Positions 11,845 through 23,535 of a DNA stretch of 64,000 nucleotides are shown here, piece by piece. A program made the translations under genes and the position numbers. The number at the start of each line of letters is the position of its first letter. Within the stretch, counting starts at the first letter, position 1. The stretch covers positions 47,619,305-47,683,304 of the forward strand of contig NC_134847.1 of assembly GCF_965363235.1 (NCBI RefSeq), read 5' to 3'. The notes beneath the pieces were generated by a model that worked only from the letters and a program-made list of their open reading frames with translations, had not been told where the DNA came from and searched no databases. The stretch comes from Mytilus galloprovincialis (lineage: Eukaryota > Mollusca > Bivalvia > Mytilida > Mytilidae).

Positions 11845-12127
11845 TATATTAAGATCCATTTTTTACATCTTGTGATCAATTTTATTTGGCAATCGTCAAT
11901 GGCAGTCAGCAGGGTTAAAGAACATCAGTTGTTCGACCTGTTAGTCAAATGCGTTTTGTTTAAATATACTTTTTCACTTTTTTGGTCTTTTGGAAAATGT
12001 TGTCTGTGCTGTTTTTAGACCCTTCTACAACGAAATTTGTTTTACATGCACACGTATAAAAATTGCGGTTTTTATCCAACGCAATCATAGGTTTGAACGT
12101 AGTTTTCAATTTAGACTCGTTTATATA
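11845..12127 (+). repeat. Direct repeat copy 2 (about 283 bp)
   Basis: Second copy of 11275-11557, offset by 570 bp. The intervening 287 bp is unrelated. The pair could be the long direct repeats of a degenerate element, or a segmental duplication. Confidence 0.85.
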
Positions 12128-12999
12128 TATATCTGTACATAAAAATTAAAAATTTTGTAAAATAATGTATTTTCTTTAAATTAGTAAAGATGACGATTGT
12201 TGTCTTTTAAATTTTATTTCATCTGATTTTAAACCCATAAGGCCAAGATTTGGGGGTCATTCAAGTAAACAATAAGTTAAAATTAAGTCAACGAAGTAAA
12301 TAGGTATGCGGCTCTGGTTTGATCAGTGTCAGCTATAAACTATTTTCGATATATTTATTTATGACTTGCTTGTGTATGTGGTTTTGTTTTATCTGTTCAT
12401 CAAAATTGATTTTCTTTTGATTAGAAAAATTGACATTTGTTGTTTTTTGAAAGATTTATTTTTTCTATATTTACACCCGTAGGGAATGTTCGTTCATTCG
12501 AGTAACAAACAAATAATTGATTTTCATTTTAGTTCACTTGTATGGTTTGGAGTTTAGAATGACGTCTATTTTCACTGAACACATTTTAGTAAAGGGGTAG
12601 GGCTGTTGTCTCTTTGACGAATTCCCCATTTCCATTGTTTATTCAAGGTAAACAGTAGACACACCTATATTGCTCTGGTTTGGTATGTCCTTTTTTAGTG
12701 TAACATATAAACTAATTTCACTTTTTTTTTCTCTGTTTAAATTTTATACGCCTTTGTATCCGTACATATGACATTAAAATTTTAGTATAAATTGGTTTTC
12801 TTTAATTTAGATACATTGGCGTTTGTTGTCTTTTGGATTGTCCTTTGTGTTTATATATTCGTAAGGCTTATTACATTGGCCATTCAAGTAAAAAGAAATA
12901 CATTAAAGTTTACAGAAGAAATACCTATACGGCTTTGATTTTGTCTTCTCTTTGCCTTTTAATGTAACCACTAAAGTTATTTAAACATATGGGTCTCTC

Positions 13000-13150
13000 G
13001 GAGGCGGATTTAGGGGGGCAGGGGGCCCAGGCCCCCCTTTTTCAGAAAATTTTGGTTGGTTATATAAGGAATCACTGAAGCGTGACGGAATCGGGTACCC
13101 CCTTAGGCAGTCAGTGGGCCCCCTCTTATGAAAATTTCTAGATCCGCTAC
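13000..13150. mobile_element. MITE with GGCGGAT..ATCCGC ends (family M1)
   Basis: About 150 bp bounded by 'aggcggattta' and 'tagatccgctac'. Its interior ('ttggttggttatataagg', 'aatcactgaagcgtgac') matches the element at 57532-57680, so the two are copies of one family. It interrupts the tandem array between monomers 5 and 6. Confidence 0.7.
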
Positions 13151-13309
13151 TGTCTCTGTCTTATTGTTGTATGATCTTTGTATATATGCTCATTTTATAG
13201 AAACATTGAAGTTCGTTATATTTTGAATTGTATAACTTCTGTTTTTCAAAACTAAGGGCTAAGAACTTCAGGGTTGTCATCCAAGTTAACTAGATATGGA
13301 CGATGACCT

Positions 13310-13334
13310 CCCGCCCCCGCCCCCCCCCCCCCCC
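13310..13334. repeat. Poly-C tract
   Basis: A run of about 20 C residues with few interruptions. It gives rise to an artefactual poly-Pro (or poly-Gly) ORF. Confidence 0.85.
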
Positions 13335-14254
13335 TTTCCTTTTTCAACTCTGATGAATATAGTTCCATATATTTTAGATTTGACAAACAGTGGCGTTGAA
13401 GTACAACATGAAATTTTTGTGCTGTCTGTAAGACACGAAAAATCCCCCCGCCTGACCGTTAGAAATTGTGTAATTGTGGTAGTAAAATCAATGTTTTCAA
13501 TTATATAGCAACTGAGAAGGAAATGAAGTCTAACTATTTTTTTGTGAATATCTTGCATCCGTTGGCTGATTTTTAGCGCAGAAAAAGGTTAAGTCCAAAT
13601 ATCATGAACACTTTGTGTAGTACCAAAAAAATCACTAAGTACAAATAAAAATAATCAAAATCCTGAGGACATGCACACCTCTATATGTCTAGAAATATTA
13701 AAGCTGTAGATCAAGAACTGCAGAAGATAATACCGGACAAAGCATGAGTCTACATAGAGAGCGACAAACGTACGGACGGACAGGAGTAAATTAATATGTC
13801 CATTGAGATTTTGTCACGAGGGCATAGCAAAAGTTAAATTTAGGTCAACAGTTGAAAAAGCTATATGACTTGGATTTGATCCGTCGTTGGGTTTAAGTAT
13901 AATCTCTATGTAGCAATTTTCATTTATTTGTCTCGTGATTTATTAACATTGAAGTCTGTTGTCTTTTGAATTATATTTTCTTATTTTACATCCGTAAGGC
14001 TAATCGCATGGTCATTCAAGTGAACCAAAATTTAATTAACAGATTAAAGTCAACAGTAGAAACAGTTAAATGGCTCTGATTTAGTCTTTTACTTGACCTG
14101 TTTAGTTTAGCCTCTAAGGCGTCTCATTCTTTCTTATGTATGATTTGTATATCTGTAAAAGTTCATTAATAATTTAATTACCAAAAACGTTTTTCCTTAA
14201 ACAAAACTAAATAATAATGTTATTGCACTAACGCATAACAAAAAATCGTCCAAA

Positions 14255-14345
14255 TAGCAGCCCAACAATGTTAGATCTGTAAATTTGTGTTAGCAAATTT
14301 TTCGTTCTTCCCTGGCCGGGATTCGTGCTACTGAGATATCGTGGC
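14255..14345 (-). repeat. SINE-like dispersed repeat fragment, minus orientation
   Basis: Reverse complement of the 11174-11242 block ('ttcttccctggccgggattcg', 'atgttagatctgtaaattt'), but extending about 40 bp further 5' in the element. Confidence 0.45.
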
Positions 14346-14479
14346 ACCAAAATGCATTGAATCGTCCCACTTTTTGAAATTACAGATAAAAAGTAATTGG
14401 TTTTGAACTACATGTAGCCGTCAGTAACTGTGAGTACTCTTAGACCTGAATTTAGTGTCTTTGTTGTGGGGATAAATAA

Positions 14480-14960
14480 TTAACCATCCACTTCAACTGT
14501 GTTTTTTGTTAGCTTTTTTTCTTTTTGTATCCATCTGATGAGACGAGTCTTTTTCAACTGATCTTTGTTTCTTCTTATGTTGTACGTTCTAACACTGTCA
14601 CGTGTTAGTGGGTGTTGGCGTCTTCAAAAAAGTTTAATCCCGCCACATTCTGTATGTGCCTGTCCCAAGTCAAGAACCTATAATTTAGTGGTTGTCGTTA
14701 GTTGCTGTGAAGCATATTTGTTTTCGTTCCTTTTTTTCATAGATTAGGTAATTAGTATTTATCGTTTGATTTTATTTTTTTTTTACATTTTTCATATCAA
14801 GGCCTTTGAAAGGTGACTATCCAGTGTGGATTTTCTTATTGTTGAAGGCCGTATGGTGACATACCATTTTTAATTTCTTTGTCATTTTGGAGTCATCGAG
14901 AATCATATCACATCATCCTTTTTTATGAAAGTCTGGTTCTTTTTAGTTGTTTACGAGTCT
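14480..14960 (+). repeat. Dispersed repeat family C, degraded copy
   Basis: It carries 'tgtatccatctgatgaga', 'ttgaaggccgtatggtgaca', 'ttctttgtcattttggagtc' and 'atcatatcacatcatccttt' in order. The same order appears at 42510-42730, 52520-52775 and 55520-55720, and reversed at 38190-38260. It is a non-coding bivalve repeat. Confidence 0.55.
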
Positions 14961-16009
14961 TTTTGGCTGCGCTTTATGGCGGAATATTGTAAACCCAAAT
15001 TTTATTATTCATTCTTGGAGAGGTTGATCTGGCAGAATTCTAGGCAGCAACTTTGTAATCAATAAAGAAAGCTGTTTAGGTGAATCTGAAATTGATAGCG
15101 CAGAGAATGCTACATATTAATGTCCTCTGACTTCCATATTAAAATTACAAAGACTAGTGGAAACATCTCTCCCTCAACAAGTTCGTGTATAGTTTAGATG
15201 GTCAATGAGTTCATACCTTTTTTTTTAAATTGAATGCATTATTTCTGAATTTATTTAAAAACATTGAAAAGAAAATGTAAAGTTACGGTTTTGAAATTGA
15301 ACATTGTAGATACATTGTGCATTAATCTAATGATTTTTTTTATACTTTTATAACAATATGCAATGTGCAATAATTAATACTTGTTTATTTAGAAAAACAA
15401 ACAACAGTAACCTTGTTTATCTAAGAATATTTAACTTAATAAAACAATGTGGAACCATCAGAGATTTTCATGTGGGACAATCAGAACTCTAAAATTTTAA
15501 AAAGTGGGACAATCGGGAATAAACCGACCGCAATGTATTTACTTGTGATGTGTTGATGGATTTAGCATAAAGATTGGTTTATCAGATAAATCTTGAATAG
15601 AAATGTTTCTTTCAAACTTATTGAAAAGTTTGTTTTTCAGTTCCCTATTTCATTAAAAATATATGAATTATATATGTTTAGGTTTGAACTAGTTTTTTTT
15701 GTTGTTGTAGTTGTGTAATATCTAAATTAAGTTCATGTACTTTGCATAGGTAAACCAGAAGTTTAGTCCTTATGTTTCTCATGTAAGCTTCTTTCAAAAA
15801 CGAATTTAAGCTACAACATTTAAAATTATTTTAATATACTATAGACGGCGTTTTTGCATTTGCGCCGATCTGAATTTCACTTGCGCCGATTTTGTCTTTT
15901 ATTTGCGCCGATTGTGTACAGGTAAATTGAAGGCTAATGTTATTTTTGTAATCTTTATTTCTTTAGTGAGATTTGTTAAAATAAAGAAATGTCTTTGTAA
16001 TAAATAAAC
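14961..16009. other. Non-coding AT-rich sequence with a TTGCGCCGAT triplet
   Basis: No gene is seen. Three copies of TTGCGCCGAT lie at 15860-15869, 15881-15890 and 15903-15912, spaced 21-22 bp apart and conspicuous in an otherwise AT-rich stretch. Confidence 0.45.
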
Positions 16010-16180
16010 TCATCATAGATACCAGGATCAAATTTTGTATTTACGCCAGACGCGCGTTTCGTTTACAAAAGACTCATCATCCAAAAAAGTTTAAAAAGTC
16101 AAATAAAGTACGAAGTTGAAGAGCATTGAGGACCAGAATTCCTAGAAGTTATGCCAAATACAGCTAAGGTAATCTGTTCC
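16010..16180 (-). repeat. Dispersed repeat family A, minus orientation
   Basis: Contains 'taccaggatcaaattttgta', 'gccagacgcgcgtttcg' and 'gaagttgaagagcattgagg', the reverse complement of the family A end. Confidence 0.6.
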
Positions 16181-17158
16181 TGAGGTAGGAAGCCTTAGTA
16201 TTTAAAAAAAAATCAAAAGTTTTGTAAACAGTTAATTTATAAATATATCCATATCAATTTTCAGGGAATTAAAACTCCACCAGCAGTGGCATCGACCCAA
16301 AATAGAAACTTTGATGCATGCTAATATGTTTCATAAAAGTTCGTGCTTTTGTACAATTTTATTTTCATGCTTAAAGAAATTAATATTGCGTCGATCAGTT
16401 AAATTCGCAGTTTCCCTTTAACAGCGAAATCAACAAAAAATGGTACCGTTCAAATAATAATGAATCTACAGATTAGATAATTTAAATATAAGCAATAAAA
16501 TCTTAACTAGTAAATGGTGTTATACTTACATGAATTGTGTAATGAAGTCCAATTAGACTTGACCAACAAAATTGTTCCTAATATCACAGCACAGAACAAT
16601 GATTTCATTTTGAATAAATTTCAAGTACTTTTTTTTTATCTTTTAAAATTAATTCCTTTTTTTTTTTGCTTGTCTTTCATCGCATAACTCTAATTTCTTA
16701 TAGTAGTTTTTAAATACTTCACAACAAGTAATTAAATATGTAAGTATCCACCCGTTTAATAGTATTTCCCTGAAGCTCATTTTATCATTGGCGACTTTAC
16801 AAATCAACGTGTACATAAAGTTACAAGAATAACATTACTTATGGTCAAAATTTGGCTGAATGTTTTTAAAACTAAATTGAAAATTATTCTAAATCATCGT
16901 GAAATCACCGTTTATTAAGTGGATCGTGTTCGTAGGTTTTGATTGCTTGTAATATCAGTGAGGTAAACCATTAGTAAATACATATTAAAATATATTATTC
17001 ATAGTTTTATCTCTTTTATTGCCTCAATTAATGCTAAATCTATAGTGATAAAAATTCAAAAGAATACTTTGATGCAGAGAACCAGCCCGATGCCATTGAA
17101 CAAAGAGAAAATCATCTATTTATAGAGCTTAGCACAAAAAAGAAAATATCGTTTTTGA
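16181..17158. other. AT-rich non-coding sequence
   Basis: No gene or repeat boundary seen. Confidence 0.5.
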
Positions 17159-17434
17159 ATTACAGCCGATTTCATTGAGTGTGTAGCCAAAGGTAATATC
17201 TTTGGTAAGCTTGTTTGTTAGCTGAACCGTGAAATCATTATTATGTCAGGTTTACTACCCTCCTTTCGAAGTAGCATAGTCCATCAGACAGATGGATTGG
17301 TAATATGCTGGACTAGTGTATTCTTAAAGGAGGGTAGTTAACCTGACCTAACAACGACTTCACGGTTCATCTAACAAGCAAGTTAACTAAAGATATTACC
17401 TTTGACTTCACACTCAATGAAATCGGCTGTAAAT
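17159..17434. mobile_element. Foldback element with arms of about 125 bp
   Basis: The left arm starts 'ttacagccgatttcattgag' and the right arm ends with its reverse complement. Matching continues through 'aaggtaatatctttggt', 'cttgtttgttagctgaaccg' and 'actaccctcctt', with scattered mismatches. The central part also pairs partially (tagtccatc / gatggattgg). The whole 276 bp could fold into one long hairpin. It is typical of a MITE or foldback transposon and has no ORF. Confidence 0.8.
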
Positions 17435-18006
17435 AGTGAGCAAAAATTCATTTCATGGTTTTTTTATTTAATATTTTATGTTTTAATCTGTTCAATTTGT
17501 TCTTCATGCATACGGATAATATGTGAAACCGGTATTTTTTCTCAATAAAGCCATCACTTGTATACGACTGGTGCCAGTATCCCGTCTTATCAACACATAT
17601 ATGGAACAATTAAACAGAGACTCAATGAAAACGTAACATTTTTAAATGGAATTGTGATTTTGCATGGTGCGATTCGCCAATCTAAATTCTTACCAACGAA
17701 AATCATATGAAAGATATTCGACAACTCCTAATGGCAAAGAATGAGCTGACTTTCTAGCTTTCTGATATTGCAAATCTAGAAATATAATGTCGAATCTTGA
17801 ATAACTGATTGTTAAGTATATACGATTTAAAACATAACTGATTAAATCTTAAATTACTACCAAGTGAAGATTTAAGTATTTTATCAAGTTTGCGTGAAAA
17901 TGTAGCATATATACTAAGAAAAGGTACTACTCTATACCATGAGTCCCGTCAATAAATTGTCTGGTCAGTTGGCTTATTGCGACCCGCTACAAGAAAGCGT
18001 ATGATA
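17435..18006. other. AT-rich non-coding sequence
   Basis: Nothing supported. Confidence 0.5.
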
Positions 18007-18325
18007 AATACACTGTAAAAATGGTGTTTAGATCCTAAACACAATTCTAAGCACATCTTTTGTGCACTTTTTTTTTACATGTTTAGATCTAAACGTGTCT
18101 CAGTACAATGTGTTTAGGATTGTGTTTAGAATCGTGTTTAGCTTAGAAAAAATGTGTTTAATTTCTATACACTTTCATTTTTAAACGTGTTTAAATTCAC
18201 GTCATGTTTAAATATTATGTGCTTACTGAAAAATGTGTTTAGAAATTAAACACAATCCTAAACACGTTTAGATCTAAACATGTATCACAAGTGTTTAAAT
18301 TCTAAGCACGATATTTACAGTGTAT
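18007..18325. mobile_element. Foldback element rich in GTGTTTAG repeats
   Basis: It is bounded by ATACACTGTAAA and its reverse complement TTTACAGTGTAT. The interior repeats 'gtgtttag' / 'ctaaacac' and 'gtttagatctaaac' many times in both orientations, so it can form several nested hairpins. No ORF. Probable non-autonomous DNA transposon. Confidence 0.75.
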
Positions 18326-18630
18326 CTCAATAAATTAAAGTTATCTGCGTTTAAGTTACTGTACTGACTTCAAAAAGTCACAATTTTGGCTGTCTTTTCC
18401 AATTAAATGTCTGGGTAAATAATAAATATTCAACGGTGACATTGGTTTTTTTTTTCACATTATCACAATTGAAATGTATACGTTGAACTACCAGCAATAC
18501 ATTCCAAGGTATATGACTTTGAAAACAAATCGTCTTTTAATCTTTGTAAAGTTAGAATATACAAATCCTTGGTTGAATTAATTATTTATAAGAACATTTT
18601 GATACTTGTAAACGTTTTGATAATGATAAC

Positions 18631-18758
18631 AGTGGCGGATCCAGCCATTTTAAAAAGGAGGGGTTTCATCTATATGCTCCCATTCAAATTCATTGATCGG
18701 CCAAAAAAAAGGGGGTTCCAACCCCTGGGACCCCCCCCCCCCCCTGGATCCACCACTG
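18631..18758. mobile_element. MITE with GGCGGATCCAG..CTGGATCC ends (family M2)
   Basis: 128 bp with ends 'agtggcggatccagccattt' and 'ctggatccaccact'. The interior ('tgctcccattcaaattcat', 'ggttccaacccctggg') is the reverse complement of the element at 44332-44466. It contains a poly-C run at 18731-18744. Confidence 0.75.
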
Positions 18759-19409
18759 GATAAGTTGTAACTTTTTTATAAGTTTCTTGTCATGACCTGT
18801 TACCCCGGTATAGCCGTCCATGTCTCATTGTTATAGCCCGTACGTAGCCTATAATTGCTTACATATCCAAAATTTGAACTTTGGTTGATAGTAATTGTCT
18901 CATTGGCATATGTCGTACTATTCTTATACTTATAAAACATGTGATGCACAGCTATCTAGACTTCAATCAATCTCAAGATATTTCTTTCGGGTAAAGGGGA
19001 GGGGAGGTGGTGTTGTGAAAATGTAAAACCGTGTCATCTACAGACTAAGAAAGCTTTATTTCTGTTACAGAACTGAATAGAAGAGATGATTCGATAGTGA
19101 CTGAATGCCTAAAACAACAGCATGTGATATCAAACAGTTCACTTAGTAATTCTAATTTCAGTATTTTATATACGCCCGACAAGCAAAAACGACCCTTATG
19201 GCAAAAAAAAATGTATCATCAGATTTTTCATTAATTAAACAGAAAATACTAATGTCAACTCCACTGGTCGGGGAATTTTTCTGCAGATTGACTTGTCATC
19301 ATGGTCATCAAATTCCTACGTTGCTACACATACTGTTTTTTGCAAACTCATTACTTTAGCTTTTGTACTCAATTATTTCTGTATCTATGTTGGAGAATAT
19401 ATTCTTTCT
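18759..19409. other. Non-coding sequence
   Basis: No gene seen. Confidence 0.5.
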
Positions 19410-19690
19410 ATGCCCCACCTACGATAGTAGAGGGGCATTATGTTTTCTGGTCTGTGCGTCCGTCCGTTCGTCCGTCTGTCCCGATTCAGGTTAAAGTTTT
19501 CGATCAAGGTAGTTTTGATGAAGTTGAAGTCCAATCAACTTGAAACTTAGTACACATGTTTCCTATGAGATGATCTATCTAATTTTAATGCCAAATTAGA
19601 GTTTTTATCCCAATTTCACGGTCCACTGAACATAGAAAATGATAGTAATGATAGTGCAAGTGGGGCATTCGTGTACTAGGGACACATTCT
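19410..19690 (-). repeat. Dispersed repeat family B, minus orientation
   Basis: Begins 'tgccccacctacgatagtag' and runs through 'cgtccgtccgttcgtccgtc', 'caatcaacttgaaacttagt' and 'cccaatttcacggtccactg'. The same family, in the other orientation, is at 30199-30450 and as a dimer at 41665-42122. Confidence 0.7.
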
Positions 19691-20224
19691 TGTTCATCCT
19701 ATCTTGAACAATCGTCTATTTTAAACATTTACCAGGTTCATAACCTTGTGTGGGCAACTCCGAGTCTGCAGACAGGGTGTCGTTATTGATTTTCGAGTTT
19801 TGTATTTGTGAATATTTTAAAATTCAGATTATATGGAGTAGATTAAAATAAACAATAATATCGTATGAAATCGATGTAATATGCATGTAACATACATGAT
19901 TAAGGATTAACTGAACAGCTGTTATCCAAGTGCTTTATAAAGAAAGAGAACTAACAAATATTTCTATTAAAATCATATTTCTCAATTGGTCTTTATACTA
20001 TTCATTGCTTTTCCTATCGGAATGTGATATACACGTATAGCTTATTCATTTAATTTCAACAGAGACATACAATACATTATATTTTATGTCTCACACAATG
20101 GTTCTCACTAAGGCGAGTCCATGAGTCCTGGACGCATGGGAATCTGACTGGACTCACCATTTTCAAAACTGGTGAGTCCATTGATGCATCAAGATGGGCA
20201 TTCTCTTATAACAAAATTAAACCA
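19691..20224. other. Non-coding sequence with a perfect hairpin
   Basis: No gene. At 20149-20180 TGGACTCACCA and TGGTGAGTCCA form perfect 11-bp arms around a 10-nt loop. Confidence 0.5.
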
Positions 20225-20365
20225 AGTTTTTTAATGCTCTTCAACTTTGTACTTGGTTGGCTTTATAATTATTTTGATCTGAGCGTCACTGATGAGTCTT
20301 ATGTAGACGAAATACGTGGCTGGCATATTAAATTATAATCCTGGTACCTTTGATAACTATTTAAT
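20225..20365 (+). repeat. Dispersed repeat family A
   Basis: Carries 'tgctcttcaactttgtactt', 'tgatgagtcttatgtagacg' and the end 'ggtacctttgataactattt'. Confidence 0.65.
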
Positions 20366-21570
20366 ATTTATTTTCATGAAATATTAAAAGTAATGAACAC
20401 ATCTGGATATTAACACTGTGTAGATACAGTTTGTAAATATGCACGAACAAACAAATATATATGTATAATCAGTAATTGAGGTCACAGGCACAAGTGTATG
20501 ACCTCACCCCTTTTTTTTCTTGCATTTTATTTTTAAATGGAGATACTGTACCATTCAAACTATTTCTATTAAAAAATGTACATGTACTTTTACCTACATA
20601 TGTTTATCATATTATACAATGTAAATGTATGTGTCATCCTTCTTAAGTGTTATAATTATCCATAGTGTACAATGATACAATTGCTCAAACTTGAAATTAC
20701 ATGTTTGTGTATTGAATCATGACATGTGTGGGTTTTTTTTTCAAAATATCCTTTTAATGAACTCTTTGACATATCTGTATGTAATCACACACATTATGTG
20801 TTCTCTTCAGCAATTATAAAATATCTTACTACGATATTTGTTTATGAGACATAGCAATCAGGGTTTTGAAATTAATGTATCATATCATATGTCTCAAAAA
20901 CATGATAAAAGAAAGTGCCTTAAGTTTACTTCAGATAAGTGGTCCTATTAGAGGACTCTGGCTTCCTCCATCAAAATAAAATCTTGCTGTCACAATACAG
21001 CCAATAGTATTGAAAGAACCATTAACATCATAAATCATTTAATCAGTTATTTAATTTGACCCTGAGCTCAAATAAAATAGTATGTTTAGTTCCAATTAAA
21101 TCTATAAAAAAAAGTTAGCCTTAGGGTAGGTAGGTCAGGATTTTTTAGGGTGTTTTTTTTAACATTGGGTCTATGGGAGCAAAATTCCGACTTTAAGTGC
21201 TTAATTAACTTTTACCAAATGAAAAGCCTACATACTTGTACATGTTGTACATATGAACATGTCACTGTTTTAAACTGGATAAGTCCATAAGATTGTTTTA
21301 ACAGTAGCTGTACTATTTTGTTTTAACTGTCAAACATTTCAAAGTAAGTTTATATTAAATGTATATCAAGCTAATATAATAACAAAGAGAGTTTGGGTTG
21401 CACTTCATGCAATCTTTATCCCCAAAAACTACCAACATATATTATGCGTGTTTCTTTTTGGTCACAAATTAAATACATGTATTTTTAAATGACAATAAAT
21501 ATATAAATACTAATAATGCTGAAATAAAATGTAATATATCTACTGTTATTTACACGATTTTTTTCACGAC
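20366..21570. other. Non-coding 3' flank of the zinc transporter
   Basis: AT-rich. It probably includes the transporter's 3' UTR; no unambiguous polyadenylation signal was chosen. Confidence 0.4.
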
Positions 21571-22638
21571 TTATTCATTAATAAACACAACTGCAGTCAC
21601 TGTACTGAATCCAAGAATTAAAAATACAACCTTGATTAGTCTAATATCACTAGAATTCAGTTCATGTGGCAAAATTTCAAAAAAAGTTACATACAGAAAG
21701 GTACCACATGCAATCCCTTGCAACAACCCTTGTATTAGTACAGATATCCTGGAATCCCATAAGTCTATGATCAGTAAACCCAGACCTATACCAAATGGTG
21801 AAGATAGAGAAAATATTGTAACAGATTGCAACATCGATTTATATGAAAGTTTGCTTTGAACCAAGCTCATCCCCAGACTAAAACTAAGCACCATTTTGTG
21901 TAGAAATAGTCCAGCGAATACTCCAATGACTTGAGCAGATTTTCTTTGCAATCCCACTGCAAGTCCTTCGAAAACGGAGTGTAAAGATAAGGCTATTAGC
22001 AATAAAATAGAACGTAGAGTAGAATGATTGTGTTCAAATTCGTTTTCATTCCCTTTTTCATGTTTTTCTTTTGAATAAAGTGGTTCCTGTTCCGTGTCAC
22101 TATAAACGTCCCCTGATACATGTACATTAGAACAGGTTGACAGCTGCTTTTGTCCATAAGGTTCATCACTAATTCCACCAATTGAATGTTCACTTAGATC
22201 AGATCTTGTTGAGCTCATAAAATCTCTGTCATCTGTATCAGATAGCAATGATTTTCTACTTTTGTCCTTACCAGTTGTTAGAAATGACGGATTTTGATGA
22301 TTTTCTTTCCAAGAAAGAATGATTTGTTCAACAACTAGAATTAAGAACAAACCAAACACCATTACGAATTCGGATACAGGAAATCCAGATAGAAGATGCA
22401 TTTTTCTGAGTATTGTCTCTAGATCCCTCCTGACACTCGGTAGTAAATCAAGTAAACATGTTCCAAGAAATACACCTGCCGCATAACAACTCAAAACACT
22501 TATCGCACGTCGGTATCGGATTCTACTGGCATTTCTCTTTTTGATTTGTGCAACAAGTTTTATTGGAAAAAATCCCAAAAGTAGTGTGGCAATAAACAGT
22601 CCAAAAATAATGACAACTTTTAAAATGGTAAGCTCCAT
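21571..22638 (-). CDS. ZIP (SLC39) family zinc transporter, ZIP1/2/3-like
   Basis: The 355-residue, single-exon frame starts at an ATG and is complete, matching the 310-370 aa usual for the ZIP1-3 (ZIP II) group. Eight membrane segments fit the hydrophobicity: ~5-28, 45-66, 90-110, 209-232, 237-260, 268-292, 299-322 and 333-353. TM4 has the signature HSVFEGLAVGL (His220, Glu224), and TM5 has a paired HK (His247, Lys248) in LFLHKMV. Both line the metal path in this family. The loop between TM3 and TM4 (111-208) is Ser/Asp-rich with only a weak His cluster (FEHNH, 202-205), weaker than in many ZIPs. TM7 ends in FFEILPHEL. The expected role is proton- or bicarbonate-independent uptake of Zn2+ into the cytosol at the plasma membrane; the substrate is inferred from the family. 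The neighbours are mobile elements and tell nothing about function. Confidence 0.9.
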   Translation of the reverse strand: MELTILKVVIIFGLFIATLLLGFFPIKLVAQIKKRNASRIRYRRAISVLSCYAAGVFLGTCLLDLLPSVRRDLETILRKMHLLSGFPVSEFVMVFGLFLILVVEQIILSWKENHQNPSFLTTGKDKSRKSLLSDTDDRDFMSSTRSDLSEHSIGGISDEPYGQKQLSTCSNVHVSGDVYSDTEQEPLYSKEKHEKGNENEFEHNHSTLRSILLLIALSLHSVFEGLAVGLQRKSAQVIGVFAGLFLHKMVLSFSLGMSLVQSKLSYKSMLQSVTIFSLSSPFGIGLGLLIIDLWDSRISVLIQGLLQGIACGTFLYVTFFEILPHELNSSDIRLIKVVFLILGFSTVTAVVFINE

Positions 22639-23535
22639 GCTGTCACATAAGTTTTACTAGTAATGTGTTCATGATCATGAATGTTGTTGTTGATGTGTAA
22701 AAATGTAAGTCATGTGACTTTAATGTATACTAAACAATGGACCAATACCGGTATAAAGTATGAAAAATCCGTTTGAAACCCAAATAATATCATGTGTCAG
22801 AAAATAGTTTATAACATTGCTATCTGTATTTGGATCATTCTATTCTGTATGTACTTGTATGGGGCATACAAGTGAACGAATTGGAAATCGCATAGTAAAA
22901 CATGTCATGCACAATAATGCTATCATAGTAAATGTTGATGTTTCTATATCTCAGTTTTCTATGCCAAAATAAGATAATCAAAAAAACACACTCTGAAATA
23001 AATATTTCGCTCTCAATTGAAAGTTTTGCTAAATAAATAAATCTCTCAAATAGTAAAATATTATGAACTTTATAGTTCAAACGATTTTCATCAACAATGC
23101 TCGTTAATGTTAGCTTCCACTTTGTATTAACCTTCATGTGCATTTGAACGCATTCCTTTGTATAAATTCAAACTTTAGTAGTCGAAATGAATAACAGCCT
23201 TTGACTGTAATATTTACAGAGAGCGTATCCAGGATCATCCAGGGTTTGAGGAAAGGGGCGTTATAAATGGCGGATTTAGAAAATTGCCTTCAGTCACAAA
23301 CTGTCAAAAAGAGAGTGCCGCCGCTCCAGTGATTCCCAAAATAATCAACAAAAATTTCCCCAGGAAAGGATAGACCAAGCCCCTGCCCACTAAGACCGCC
23401 TCTGATTATTATTTGAAATTCGTCCAGGAGACGAGGTATAACTTGCCTTCTCTGCTAACTCGACTGATTTAAATACCAACCTTTTCACGATTCAATTTTC
23501 GAGCACAGACCGAAGAAATCATAAACAATTCAGGT
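22639..23535. other. 5' flank of the zinc transporter and LINE upstream region
   Basis: No gene is supported. A diverged block at 23226-23405 with 'gcgtatccaggatca' and 'aagaccgcctctg' ends may be another GGCGGATCC-type MITE, but the match is weak. Confidence 0.4.

Larger units (their letters stand above)
10040..14180 (+). repeat. Highly diverged tandem array with nested insertions
   Basis: A core reading about 'ttagtaaagattacgattgt' then 'tgtcttttgaatt' recurs near 10130, 10850, 12190, 12430, 12825, 13210 and 13950. Each copy is followed in order by 'cccgtaaggctta', 'gggggtcattcaagt', 'aagtcaacagttgaaa' and 'acggctttggttt', and most by 'gtgtcagctagaaactaattt'. Raw spacings vary from about 240 to 1340 bp. 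Subtracting the inserted LINE tail, the (TA)n/direct-repeat block and the MITE leaves roughly 210-290 bp. This points to an old satellite-like array of at least seven monomers. No coding frame is shared by the copies. Confidence 0.65.

Noticed and set aside
13286..13558. Poly-Pro / poly-Gly ORFs on both strands
   Set aside because: Created by a poly-C tract; no other coding signs.
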